Source: Durusdinium trenchii
Lineage: Eukaryota; Sar; Dinophyceae; Suessiales; Symbiodiniaceae
Length of the DNA stretch: 64,000 bases
Assembly: GCA_963970005.1 (NCBI GenBank)
Contig: CAXAMN010028939.1
Location: forward strand, 350,184-414,183
Reading direction: 5' to 3'
The notes below the pieces were generated by a model. It was given only the letters and a program-made list of their open reading frames with translations, searched no databases and was not told the origin of the DNA. Shown here in pieces: positions 55,695 through 64,000 of the stretch (its first letter is position 1; every line of letters starts with the position of its first letter). The position numbers were made by a program, and so were the translations under genes.

Positions 55695-56840
55695 TCAGGC
55701 GACGAGGGCGTTGGCCGTGGCCAACATGCGAATGAGGGCATTCTGGGAGGCGCTCTGAGCCAGTTTGGGGTCCCAGCCCCAGGCAATGGTAAGGCGGCAG
55801 AGATTGGGAAGGTCCAACTTGTCAGCCTTGAGGGTAGAGATGATGGAGTCAATCTCTTTAGCAGTGTCTTCCAACTTGGTCAAGCGAGCCTTGTCCTTGA
55901 TGTTGGCTTTGATCCACTTGTCGATCTCAGTTTTGGTAGCTTTCGTAGGTGCACTGTCCTCCAATACTGGTCGATGGGTGCCGACAATATAGGCATGGAG
56001 AGGGTCCGCAGGAACAGCAGGAGGTGGAGTGGATTTTTCCATTTCAGGTGTGGCGGGCTTGAAGTGGCAGTCCAACGTGCGTCCCGAGCGAGGAGGAGCC
56101 GGAGGGGTGATGTGAGATTTGGATTTGTCCAAACGCAAGCGTTCACGTTCAGCAGGAGTTTCCGGCTCGGAGGCAGGTGACGAGGGGCGGCCGGTGGCAG
56201 CTTTGAGCTTCTCGTTCTCCTTCATCAGTTGCTCCACTTGGTCCTGGAGAGCTTCGGTAGTGTTCTTGGGCATCTGATCACGTAGATGGTCGAAAACACG
56301 ATCGGCCAGGCGATCCAAGCCTTTGCGCTTCTCATCCCAGTCGTCCTTGAGGGAAGCAGGATGAAGGTGACCGATGATGCGGGCGATGTCAACATCGGAA
56401 CTCTTGAAGATCTTCCGAGAAAGGGAAGACCAAAGGTAGGCCTCTTGACGATTCCTGAATCCCTCGAACTGTACCAACCTGCCGTTGGCGACAAGCCTCA
56501 AAGTCCAGTTCTCCTGCTAGCGGCTGAGTACGTCGATCAGGCGTACATCCTCAATGGGTTGGTGGTCAATGTGAAGATCACGACTCCAAGCAGTTGCGAC
56601 GACTCGACGAGGAAAAGTCAGTTTGTACTCCTGCTGCCGATCCAAGTAGATGTCATCCGAGGACCAGGCTTTGGGAATCGGGTACCGAGACTCAAAGGAC
56701 GTAGTCGCAAGAGGAGTTTCAACCGGAAGCCCAGTAGATTTCCTGCGTGGAGAGCGGGAACGACGGGAGGTGCGACGATCACGTTTTCCTCGATGTCGAT
56801 GAGCGTCAGGGGAACTGCTCGTAGAGCGTCCGCGGGCCAT
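55695..56840 (-). pseudogene. ORF upstream of GIY-YIG, interrupted by one TAG
   Basis: From MARGRSTSSSPDAHRHRGKR (about 56,840) an SR-rich N-terminus leads to DLHIDHQPIEDVRLIDVLSR, then an in-frame TAG at 56,519-56,517, then QENWTLRLVANGRLVQFEGF and about 270 further residues with a coiled-coil (ALQDQVEQLMKENEKLKAAT) and an acidic/basic end (KWIKANIKDKARLTKLEDTA). Except for the TAG, the reading is continuous for about 380 codons. The stop is followed by CAG. Confidence 0.5.
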
Positions 56841-57107
56841 GATCACAAGGTGAAGTCGATGAGGCCGGAAATGACACAAAAGGATCAAAATTGAGAGCTG
56901 CAGAAGTAGCGGCAGTAGGGATTATGGGTCACAGCTAATGTGGCATGAAGAAAAGCACAGAAGGAAAGAAAAGGTGAGAAAGAAAGAAAGGAAAGGAAAG
57001 GAAAAGCAAGGAAAAGGAAGGAAAGGACTGTGAGACTGTAGAAGGCACTGTTTTGGACAAGCGCACCTAGGTCAAAAAAGTCGTGCTCGAAAGCAGCCGC
57101 ATATAGT

Positions 57108-57734
57108 TCACGAAGAAGGGGCCGGAGGAGGTGGTGATGGAACCTCTGCAGAATCAGCCGGAGTCGAAGCCGGTGGAGGAGTCCTGTGTCGTGTAGCCTG
57201 CCAAAGATGACCGTGTAGAAGGCCTCGTCCATCAAGAGGACGTTGATTGGGACGATCCAGCGCCGAAGAGAGAGTAGAGTGAGTAGAGCCGCGGGAGGAT
57301 GTCGTCCATGGGGTAGAGGTGGATGTGGAAGTATCTGGTAAAAGGAGTAGAGGATTGGGTGGTGGCGTACGAGAGCGAGAACGGGCAGGTGTGGGTGTAG
57401 TAATAGGCGGCGGTGTAGCCGGAGTGGCAGGAGTGGGAGGTACAACAATTGTATCATAGTTCCGATGCGATGGTAATCGGGACAAAAGAGCTTCATCAGC
57501 TGCGGTTCCAAGGGCTAAATTGTCGCCCAAGGCGCGAATAAAGCCGTTAGGGTTGCCCCGGTACTGACCGAAGGTGGTGTGCTCATCAGGAGGAGGTACA
57601 ACATGTTGGAGAAGGGATACTCCGACGTTGTTGAATATTGAACTCGTGGACGGCTCGACGTGTCTGGGTGTAGATGTTCCGGGCAGAGATATAGTCTCAA
57701 AGTGTTCATCAGGTGGTACCTCTTGAGACATCAT
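57108..57734 (-). CDS. SR- and Pro-rich ORF of element B
   Basis: Tandem ATGs at 57,734 and 57,731 open MMSQEVPPDEHFETISLPGT, a partly ordered N-terminus (GFIRALGDNLALGTAADEAL), and a Pro/Thr/Ser-rich C-terminal half with TPARSRSRTPPPNPLLLL. About 208 codons. The larger frame that includes the trinucleotide repeats upstream is probably fortuitous. Confidence 0.4.
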   Translation of the reverse strand: MMSQEVPPDEHFETISLPGTSTPRHVEPSTSSIFNNVGVSLLQHVVPPPDEHTTFGQYRGNPNGFIRALGDNLALGTAADEALLSRLPSHRNYDTIVVPPTPATPATPPPITTPTPARSRSRTPPPNPLLLLPDTSTSTSTPWTTSSRGSTHSTLSSALDRPNQRPLDGRGLLHGHLWQATRHRTPPPASTPADSAEVPSPPPPAPSS

Positions 57735-57972
57735 CGGGTGGGCACAAAGTGCCTCAGTTGTCCAGGCTGCAAGGCAGACCATCCAGTGAAGCCATAGGAG
57801 CTCAGGTTGACGGTGTGGTTGAGGTCGGATGTTGCCAGGTGGTGGACTGACAGGTAGACGGTAAGGGTTGAATACGGCTTGTCGTGGTGGTGGAGCCGTA
57901 GAACGAGTATATACTTTTTTTGTCGGTGACCGGTGAAAGGGCCGGAGACCGGACCGGAGACCGGGCCGGAGA

Positions 57973-58550
57973 CCAGTGGTAGTGGTAGTGGTAGTGGTAG
58001 TAGTGGTAGTAGTGGTAGTAGTGGTGGCAGTGGTAGCAGTGGTAGGTAGTAGTGGTAGTAGTGGTAGTAGTGGTAATAGTAGTAGCAATAGTAGTAGTAG
58101 TAGTAGTAGTAGTAGCAGGAGTAGTAGCAGGAGTAGTAGTAGTAGTAGTGGTAGTAGCGGTTTCTTCCGCGGCCGGCCGGCCGGCTGGCACCTGGATCGG
58201 CCGGCCGGCCGGCTGGCCCCTGGATCGGGCGGCCGACCGGCTGGCCATAGCGGCCGGCCGGCCGGCCGGCTGTAGTAGTGGTAGTAGCAGCAGCCGCAGC
58301 AGCAGTAGTAGTAGTAGCAGCAGTAGTGGTAATTAGCTGTAGTGGTAGTCGTCGTCATCGTAGTAATAGTAGTAGTGGTAGTAGTAGTAGTGGTGGTGGT
58401 GGTAGTAGTAGTAGTGGTAGTAGTAGTGGTAGTAGTAATAGTAGTAGTAGTGGTAGTAGTAGTAGTCGTCGTCGTCGTGGTAGCAGTAGCTGTAGTACTA
58501 GTAGTAGTAGTAGTAATAATAGTAGTAGTAGTAGTAGCTGGGCTGTGGTT
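57973..58550. repeat. (GTA/GTG)n block with GGCCGGCC palindromes
   Basis: Plus strand: hundreds of bases of GTA and GTG triplets, interrupted at 58,168-58,275 and near 58,553 by repeated ggccggccggc palindromes separated by ctggatc. Frames read poly-Val on the plus strand and poly-Thr on the minus strand. Confidence 0.95.
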
Positions 58551-58904
58551 CTTGGCCGGCCGGCCGGCTGGCTGGCTGATCGAGAAATAGCGGGCCGCGA
58601 TAAGCTCGCAATGTGGAGCACTTTCCATTTCCACACCCTCATCACAACACCTCGACTGTCCAGGCGTATGGCAATTCACTTTCCTTACTCTCTTCCTCCT
58701 GAGTGACACCATGGAAGCGGCATTTTTTCCGCAGAGGTCAAAGGGTGACAAAGCGAAGCAAAGTGAGACAAAGTAGCCAACACGGGTGGTCGGGGTGCGA
58801 CCTACCTCCCGGGCAGGCGGCAGCCGAGCATCTACACTACACAACAGAGCCTGCGATCAGGTCTTTATCACAGCCGGGAACAGCTGCACTCCATACAGCA
58901 GACC
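58551..58904. other. Boundary between elements B and C, no gene
   Basis: Contains the last ggccggccgg palindromes and unremarkable sequence. No pseudoknot module was found here, so the 5' ends of elements B and C in this region are unresolved. Confidence 0.3.
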
Positions 58905-59023
58905 ATGTATTTTGACGACACCATCTACCCACATCTCTCCCAGCCTCTACTGGACCGTGTCTTACGGATTCGTGCCCTCGCCAACCATGCTACAGATGAT
59001 CTCGCAGCAGCACTGGGGGGGGC

Positions 59024-59570
59024 ATGTCGCCACGAACAGCCAAGGGCAAAGGCAAAGGCATTCTGCCAGTTGTGCCTGATCCATCGGACGACCCTACCAC
59101 AGGCACGCCACAAACAGAACTTATTCATCCTTATCCCCCCAACACCGCACTGTTTACTCACGACAACACCAACAACCTCACCGTCACCACCGTTGCTCAA
59201 CAAACCTTCCAACGCCTTGCCACCGCGACTGCGACAATACATGCATGCTGCAAACAGCTGCACCTCACCTCCACGCCCAATCAACCTCTACCCCTCACCA
59301 CCAACACATCCCACACCACACAATTGTGATCCCACTCAAGTTTACAGTGTCCACATTCCCCCCCGCGGACACGCGACCCTCACACCAGCGGAACCTATCA
59401 CCGCTCTACACACCGCTCACTCAACACCCACTCAACCAGCAACACACCCCCTCACCATCCAACCAAGCCACCCAGAAGCAGCACTCGGACCAGAAGGACC
59501 ATGGTGGGATGCTACGGGTTTGTTTCGTGATTCACTGAGCCAATTTGTATTGTTTTTAGACAGCTTGTGA
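59024..59570 (+). pseudogene. ORF1-like protein of element C, frame-shifted
   Basis: A plausible start at 59,024 gives MSPRTAKGKGKGILPVVPDP; the frame then passes through Thr/Asn-rich sequence, and the homologous reading seems to jump to the 58,905 frame near 59,330 (VYSVHIPPRGHATLTPAEPI) and ends DSLSQFVLFLDSL at 59,570. No known domain. A similar Lys-rich start (MASSKGKGKTRDG) is seen at 10.18 kb, possibly by chance. Confidence 0.3.
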
Positions 59571-59855
59571 TGTTCATGTTCACTCCAGTACGCAACGTCG
59601 TCAGCCGTCAGACTCCTTCGCGCGACAGAAACAACGTACCGCCTTTCCTTTCCTTGTCATTTTCTCACCCAGATTGGACGCTATTACAACATTGATCTTT
59701 GGATGTTGGACAATGACGCTGTTACTGTGATAATATTGACTTCACATTCGATTGTCCAGCATCCTGCAGTGCAAACTCATGCACGTATGATAACCTCTCT
59801 CCACCTCAGGAGTCGATTTTGTGTTCCTTTCTGATCAGCTGTTCGAACCAAGACA

Positions 59856-60545
59856 GTGAACTATTTCAATTTGACCTTTTTGACTCTCGCCTTGCCACCT
59901 TGCATCCACGTCAGCAGCGGTGGCAACAATACTACTCATCCGCCGCTCCAAGCGCTGGCTACGGGCCACTCATCAATGCTGTCAGACATCGGTACCATCA
60001 CCCCTAAGGCGCCACAGCAACAGCAACACCCACCCATGACACTAACACCGCCCTGCACCACACCTCCACCGCCGCGGCACCTTTCCCACGGGAACCACTA
60101 CCTCCCCCACCTGCATCACCAGCCACTACCGCACCACCTCTCTCTTCAATACCACCCAACATACCCAAACTACCAAAAACATGGGCCCAGACCAAAACCC
60201 ATCTCGACACAAACACAATACATGGCCGGACATTGTTTCGGACTATCCAGTACAACTTGGCTGGACAACCAGTGCTTGACATCTTCCCCTGGCAACTGAG
60301 CAGGTTTGGACTTCAAGACCAAATCGTCTGCGTATTGACCTCTCAAACCAAAGCCTCAGGACGTTATCCCAAGGCCGATATACAGGGATCGTAGCTACAC
60401 GATCGATCGCCGCGGCAGTCTTTACTTCACAGCTGTTGATCGACATCCGAGCTCACAATCTCGATGTCGACTCCATCGCGGAGTACTTGCACCAACAAGC
60501 AGGACAACCCATCCCAAACAAAACAAAAGAAGCGAAACTGTTTAT
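59856..60545 (+). pseudogene. Pro-rich and globular ORF pieces of element C
   Basis: Pro/His/Thr-rich sequence is followed by a globular stretch in changing frames: RTLFRTIQYNLAGQPVLDIF and LSRFGLQDQIVCVLTSQTKA (60.2-60.36 kb), then SQLLIDIRAHNLDVDSIAEY (60.42-60.49 kb). The last resembles in position and pattern the 49.7-kb and 56.6-kb segments of element B. Confidence 0.3.
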
Positions 60546-61627
60546 ATATGAACCCTTTGGTTTCCAAGCTCATTGAGTTTCTCCACCGCACCCCGCAAGC
60601 TTCAACAGCAGACCAACAAACTACACCAGCAAGAGGGCAAATCGCACTCACGGCATCGCACCCACCAAACCCTCAGCACCCTGCCGCAACACTACCCCTC
60701 ACGGCACCGGCCACATCCCCACCTACATCTCTCACAATCCTCAACCCCACATCCCAAACACTTCACGACAACTACCCAGCGAATTTCGCACAAGCAGGCA
60801 TCCAGAAGTTGTTCAAGACATTGCCACCCACAACACAAACCCAAGCCAACAACATTCTCCAGATCCTCCGCGACGAACGCATCACCAAGGAACAGCTCAC
60901 ACGGACTACCACTCGCTCAAGTCCTCAAATTCCCTCCCAAGGCCCTTCAGCACCTAGTAGCAGCCGGCTCAGCTCTCGCAGCCTGACTCTGCCTGCCGGC
61001 CCAACACCAACCGACCCACACACTACTACACCATATTTCCACCCTCACATCGCATTCTCACTTTCTGTCCACTTCACACCTTATATTGAAAAATCACAAA
61101 CCATCTTTGCGATTGGCCTTATACACCTCACCAGTGTCTTTGCATTTCCATCCCACACCCACAATTCCACAAAACGGCGACACCGCCTCTCACAATTTCA
61201 CGGCACACCCAACACATACCACTACAACACCTTTTCCCAACCCAATGCAGTCTACATTAAACTCCTCTACGGCCAACATGTCTCCACTCACCAATACCAC
61301 CAACACGGCCACACTTACACTGGCTCTACAGGCATTGGCATTGCCAAAAGAGAGTATAACGGACATGCAAAACTCAAGCAACTTCAACACAATCATCCTA
61401 TATCCGCAGAACTTTCACTACGATACTGGCACTCCCAACAAACCCTCCACCACTACAGCACCATTTACCTTTCCCACCACGACACCTACGATCAGGCCTG
61501 GACACATGAACACTTACACATACAAGATTGGCAACCAACACTCCACTGGCCTTACACACAACGACATTTACAGTTGCAGGCATCAGGATGGCAATTTGCC
61601 AAACACGCACCCATTTCACACGACTAG
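60546..61627 (+). pseudogene. GIY-YIG-like endonuclease region (copy C)
   Basis: The open frame (60,464-61,627) includes AGIQKLFKTLPPTTQTQANN and DERITKEQLTRTTTRSS, then near 61,244 NAVYIKLLYGQ and near 61,314 HTYTGSTGIGIAKREYNGH: a GIY-like strand, a YIG variant (YTG) and the following Arg helix. The spacer between GIY and YIG is longer than in copy B. Downstream HIQDWQPTLHWPYTQ ends the domain. Same relative position to RT as in copy B. Confidence 0.5.
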
Positions 61628-61724
61628 CCACCCACAAACGGCTTTTTCAGCGACTGCGTCGCAGACACTGTGCCCCATCCCAACCAAACCTACACACTTC
61701 TCAACGCCTCACGCATTGACCATC

Positions 61725-63740
61725 TTACGTGAGCTTAGCAAACATACACGATCCTCTTTCGAAACCGCCACAGCTATTCGCAGCGGCAAATACACCCACC
61801 TTGATGGCAGCCAGCTTAGAAGAACCGGATCGGTCCAAAGTCTTGCACCTGATCAATTCTGCACTCACCTTCCGTAACCTTACCATTCCCAAAACCAACA
61901 AACCTTTCACCATCCGTTTTTAGCGCACACCACCTTTCAACGAGACACCGAGCAATGGCTCCGCAGCCTTGTCAAACACCACTTCCACCACGTCATTCCT
62001 TTTCACCCACCCACAGGCCGCATACGCGAGGCGGCACATAAAACACTCCGATCCAAATTATACAACCACAAACAATGGGAAGACCATTTCTCCTCACAAC
62101 CCACTGCCCACGACATGCCACACAGCTGTCAACACATGCACTCCCTTCTCCAAGACCCTGACAATACCCCGCTCCACGACGGACACTACGTTCTCACTCT
62201 CCAAGACTTACACCTCCCCACCCACCTACAACTTTTTCTACAAACCAACATGAACAGCACCTACTTCCCCACAAAAACCCAATACTTTCACCACTTCACT
62301 TCTACACTCACCCAATGGCTACGACATCATGGACTTCCAACCGCTTTACATCAACACAGCAAGACCTTCCTACAACACCAATGGCAGGAACACATCAGCA
62401 GCCTCCGCCACACTCCCCGTTTTACATCCCGCAACATCACTCAGCTTCAACAATTTCTCCCAGACAAACTCCTTCTGCACAACGCAGATCACGAACTACA
62501 GAACCTACGCGTTCTCTGTCCTCAACACTATTCCCACGGATGCCTTACTACATGGAACACGCCACAACTTGTCCAACCACTACCACACTTGACACATGAT
62601 CACCTTCAATCTCTCCTCACCAACTTCTTCTCACCCCACCTACGACGAGCTTATCCTTGGGGGTTTCGCAAACACTTCCAACACACCTCACGGAGTTGTC
62701 TTTTTGAAGCAGAAGAAATCCTGGCGAAAAAGCAGAACAGTCATCAGCTATTTCCGTTCCATTGCCGGCACTCTCCTGCGAGCTGCTTCAAAAGCTCTCG
62801 ACATTATGCTTCTCAGACTCCTCCCTCAACACCCCGGACAAGTCTCCATACCCAACCTTTGGAAACAACTACACCACCATTTCTCCCACACACCACTCGA
62901 CATACACTTTGCAGCCATCAACGAAGACCTTGTTGGCTTCTTCAACAGTGTGCCTCAACAACGCCTTGCCGACGCAGTCATGAGTCATCAGCCTTTGCAA
63001 ACGCTGGCACTTGCAGCACACCACTACTACACTTACCATTGAAATACACTCCACAGGCAACCCCATTCAACATTCTCACATTGGCAGACACCACATCCAC
63101 CATCCCCAACAAGGTACACTCGACATGACCCACATTCCCCTGATCGTACAACAAGCACTTCACTCTTGCATCTTTCAAGCATGCCACACTTATCATCAAC
63201 AGATCCAAGGCACAGGCATCGGCAGCCAACTTTCCCCCACTCTTTGCAATGTAGGCATTACCCTCATTGAACACGCCTGGCACGACACCTACCACACCTT
63301 CCTTCAACAGCGCAACCTCCCCCTCCATCTTTTCAACGCTCGCTACGTCGACTACAGATACCTTTTGCTCAGTGACAACTTCATACGCTCTCTTCCTATT
63401 ACAACACTCGCCCATCCAGATTTTACGGCCATCCCATAGAAATCGAAACAGTAGAGGGTGACCATCTCTTAGGTTTCCTCATCAATCCGCAACCACGCAC
63501 TATCACCTTCCAACTTCCCTCCCATCCCTGGCAGATCTGCGACATACAATCCGCAGGAAGCTGCCGTCTACGGCTTTCTGCAATCGCGACATCACACCCT
63601 GCAACAAGACACCTTTCCCCCAGAACTTGCTCCCGCCTCCGCCCAAGCATTGGTTCAGCTCTATGTGACAAAAGGTCACTCACCAGTACATTGCGCTGCA
63701 GCGTTGCAGTCCCGTCGTCAAAAAAGACTTGCATTGCGGA
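61725..63740 (+). pseudogene. PLE-like reverse transcriptase (copy C)
   Basis: Readable across at least four frames: EEPDRSKVLHLINSALTFRN, then (62,115 frame) LHNADHELQNLRVLCPQHYS, the linker block aligned with the CPC region of copy B but reading CPQ, then FLKQKKSWRKSRTVISYF (fingers), NEDLVGFFNSVPQQRL (motif A), YHQQIQGTGIGSQLSPTLCN (motif B), ARYVDYRYLLL (motif C, YVDY), DFYGHPIEIETVEGDHLLGF and finally AVYGFLQSRHHTLQQDTFPP (thumb). Frameshifts lie near 62,710, 63,050, 63,430 and 63,555. Not functional as it stands. Confidence 0.65.
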
Positions 63741-63869
63741 TTGAGTTGACTGTCATGATTGCTCCTTTACACCTTTACACCTACACACATTGTCTAGCTG
63801 CGCCGATTACGGCTCTAAGGGTTTCCACCTGTTTTACTTTTCCACCACCACCCAGATTTTCTATCCAAG

Positions 63870-63963
63870 GCAGGGGGCTCACGGGTCTGTTCCTGGCGTG
63901 AGCCAACGAAGCTCCAGGTTCAGACTAGGATATCGAAAGAGGACGCTCTTTCGACGTACCTGC
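63870..63963 (+). ncRNA. Pseudoknot RNA module P7
   Basis: Closing stem GCAGG (63,870) with CCTGC; helix a GGCTCACG (63,876) with CGTGAGCC (63,897); helix b GTCTG+CCTGG (63,885-63,896) with CCAGG (63,914) and CAGAC (63,921); linker aacgaagct; hairpin c TCGAAAGAG-gacg-CTCTTTCGA (63,933-63,954); end GTACCTGC (63,956). Every helix has a sequence not seen in other copies. It lies about 130 bp after the RT frame of element C. No (GT)n precedes it. Confidence 0.8.
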
Positions 63964-64000
63964 AACCTGAACTTTTGACCACGCTGTCTAATTTGCTTTG

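Larger units (their letters stand above)
49330..57734 (-). mobile_element. Penelope-like element B with N-terminal GIY-YIG
   Basis: Minus-strand order: SR-containing ORF (57.7-57.1 kb), ORF with SR N-terminus (56.9-55.7 kb), GIY-YIG-like domain (55.5-54.8 kb), linker with a CPC motif and RT (54.8-52.8 kb), Myb/SANT-like ORF (52.3-51.9 kb), further ORFs (51.8-49.5 kb), then the terminal stem-loop and (GT)n. Whether all of this is one element or two nested ones is not certain; the ORFs downstream of RT resemble ORF1-type proteins and could belong to an adjoining copy. Confidence 0.5.
58905..63869 (+). mobile_element. Penelope-like element C with N-terminal GIY-YIG
   Basis: Plus-strand order: Pro/Thr-rich ORF (59.0-59.57 kb), Pro-rich and globular ORF pieces (59.9-60.5 kb), GIY-YIG-like domain (61.24-61.4 kb), linker and RT (61.7-63.74 kb), and a pseudoknot module (P7) directly downstream. 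Same architecture as element B in the opposite orientation. Many frameshifts, so inactive. Confidence 0.5.

Noticed and set aside
57735..58844. N-terminal half of a 578-codon minus ORF with poly-Thr
   Set aside because: It translates the (GTA/GTG)n block; the credible start of the ORF is the ATG at 57,734.

Overview
This window looks like nuclear DNA from a dinoflagellate, poor in host genes and full of repeats and retroelement relics. The best evidence for the organism is a 21-nt match on the minus strand at 40,697-40,717 to the conserved part of the dinoflagellate spliced leader, in front of a tyrosine-recombinase reading frame. Composition near 50% GC, long host-gene remnants in many small exons, and gag proteins with a CCCH-like finger plus a zinc knuckle fit this. 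A 10-N gap at 1,165-1,174 shows it is a draft scaffold. No prokaryotic gene, rRNA, tRNA or CRISPR array was found.

Layout. 1-5.8 kb: minisatellites and sequence without convincing genes. 5.8-8.8 kb (minus): the 3' exons of a host gene with a C2 domain and a CEP76/CC2D2A-type transglutaminase-like domain. 9.4-15.7 kb: an unidentified minus-strand element with eroded reading frames between two similar direct repeats. 16-23.9 kb: degenerate repeats, an eroded gag-like gene (19.5-20.6 kb) and a 1.5-kb minisatellite of 13-bp units. 24.4-27.9 kb (minus): exon-like blocks, one resembling the start of a C2 domain, possibly upstream exons of the 6-9 kb gene. 29.6-36.8 kb: a complex of Penelope-like element (PLE) fragments in both orientations. 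36.8-40.7 kb (minus): a DIRS-like element (tyrosine recombinase, short repeats, gag, start of pol). 41-45.6 kb: tetranucleotide repeats, a strand-asymmetric A-rich/T-rich block, and weak ORFs. 45.6-57.7 kb (minus) and 58.9-64 kb (plus): more PLE-like elements, including two with a GIY-YIG nuclease-like domain upstream of the reverse transcriptase.

The central observation is a structured RNA of about 95 nt that recurs eight times, with a ninth degraded copy. It has a closing stem, an H-type pseudoknot with two stacked base-paired segments, a hairpin often capped by GACG, and an invariant GTACCTGC end. The helices covary between copies, so base pairing is conserved while sequence is not. Several copies sit just downstream of a (GT)n tract at the 5' end of a PLE-like unit, and one follows an RT 3' end. 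Two arrays in opposite orientation repeat one plan: RT 3' end or terminal hairpin, (GT)n, pseudoknot modules in tandem, conserved leader, proline/threonine-rich ORF1. N-terminal GIY-YIG plus RT, a CxC motif, association with microsatellites and pseudo-LTR-like tandem copies match the published description of permuted PLEs (Naiad/Chlamys). The pseudoknot and an associated Myb/SANT-like protein are not features I know for that group.
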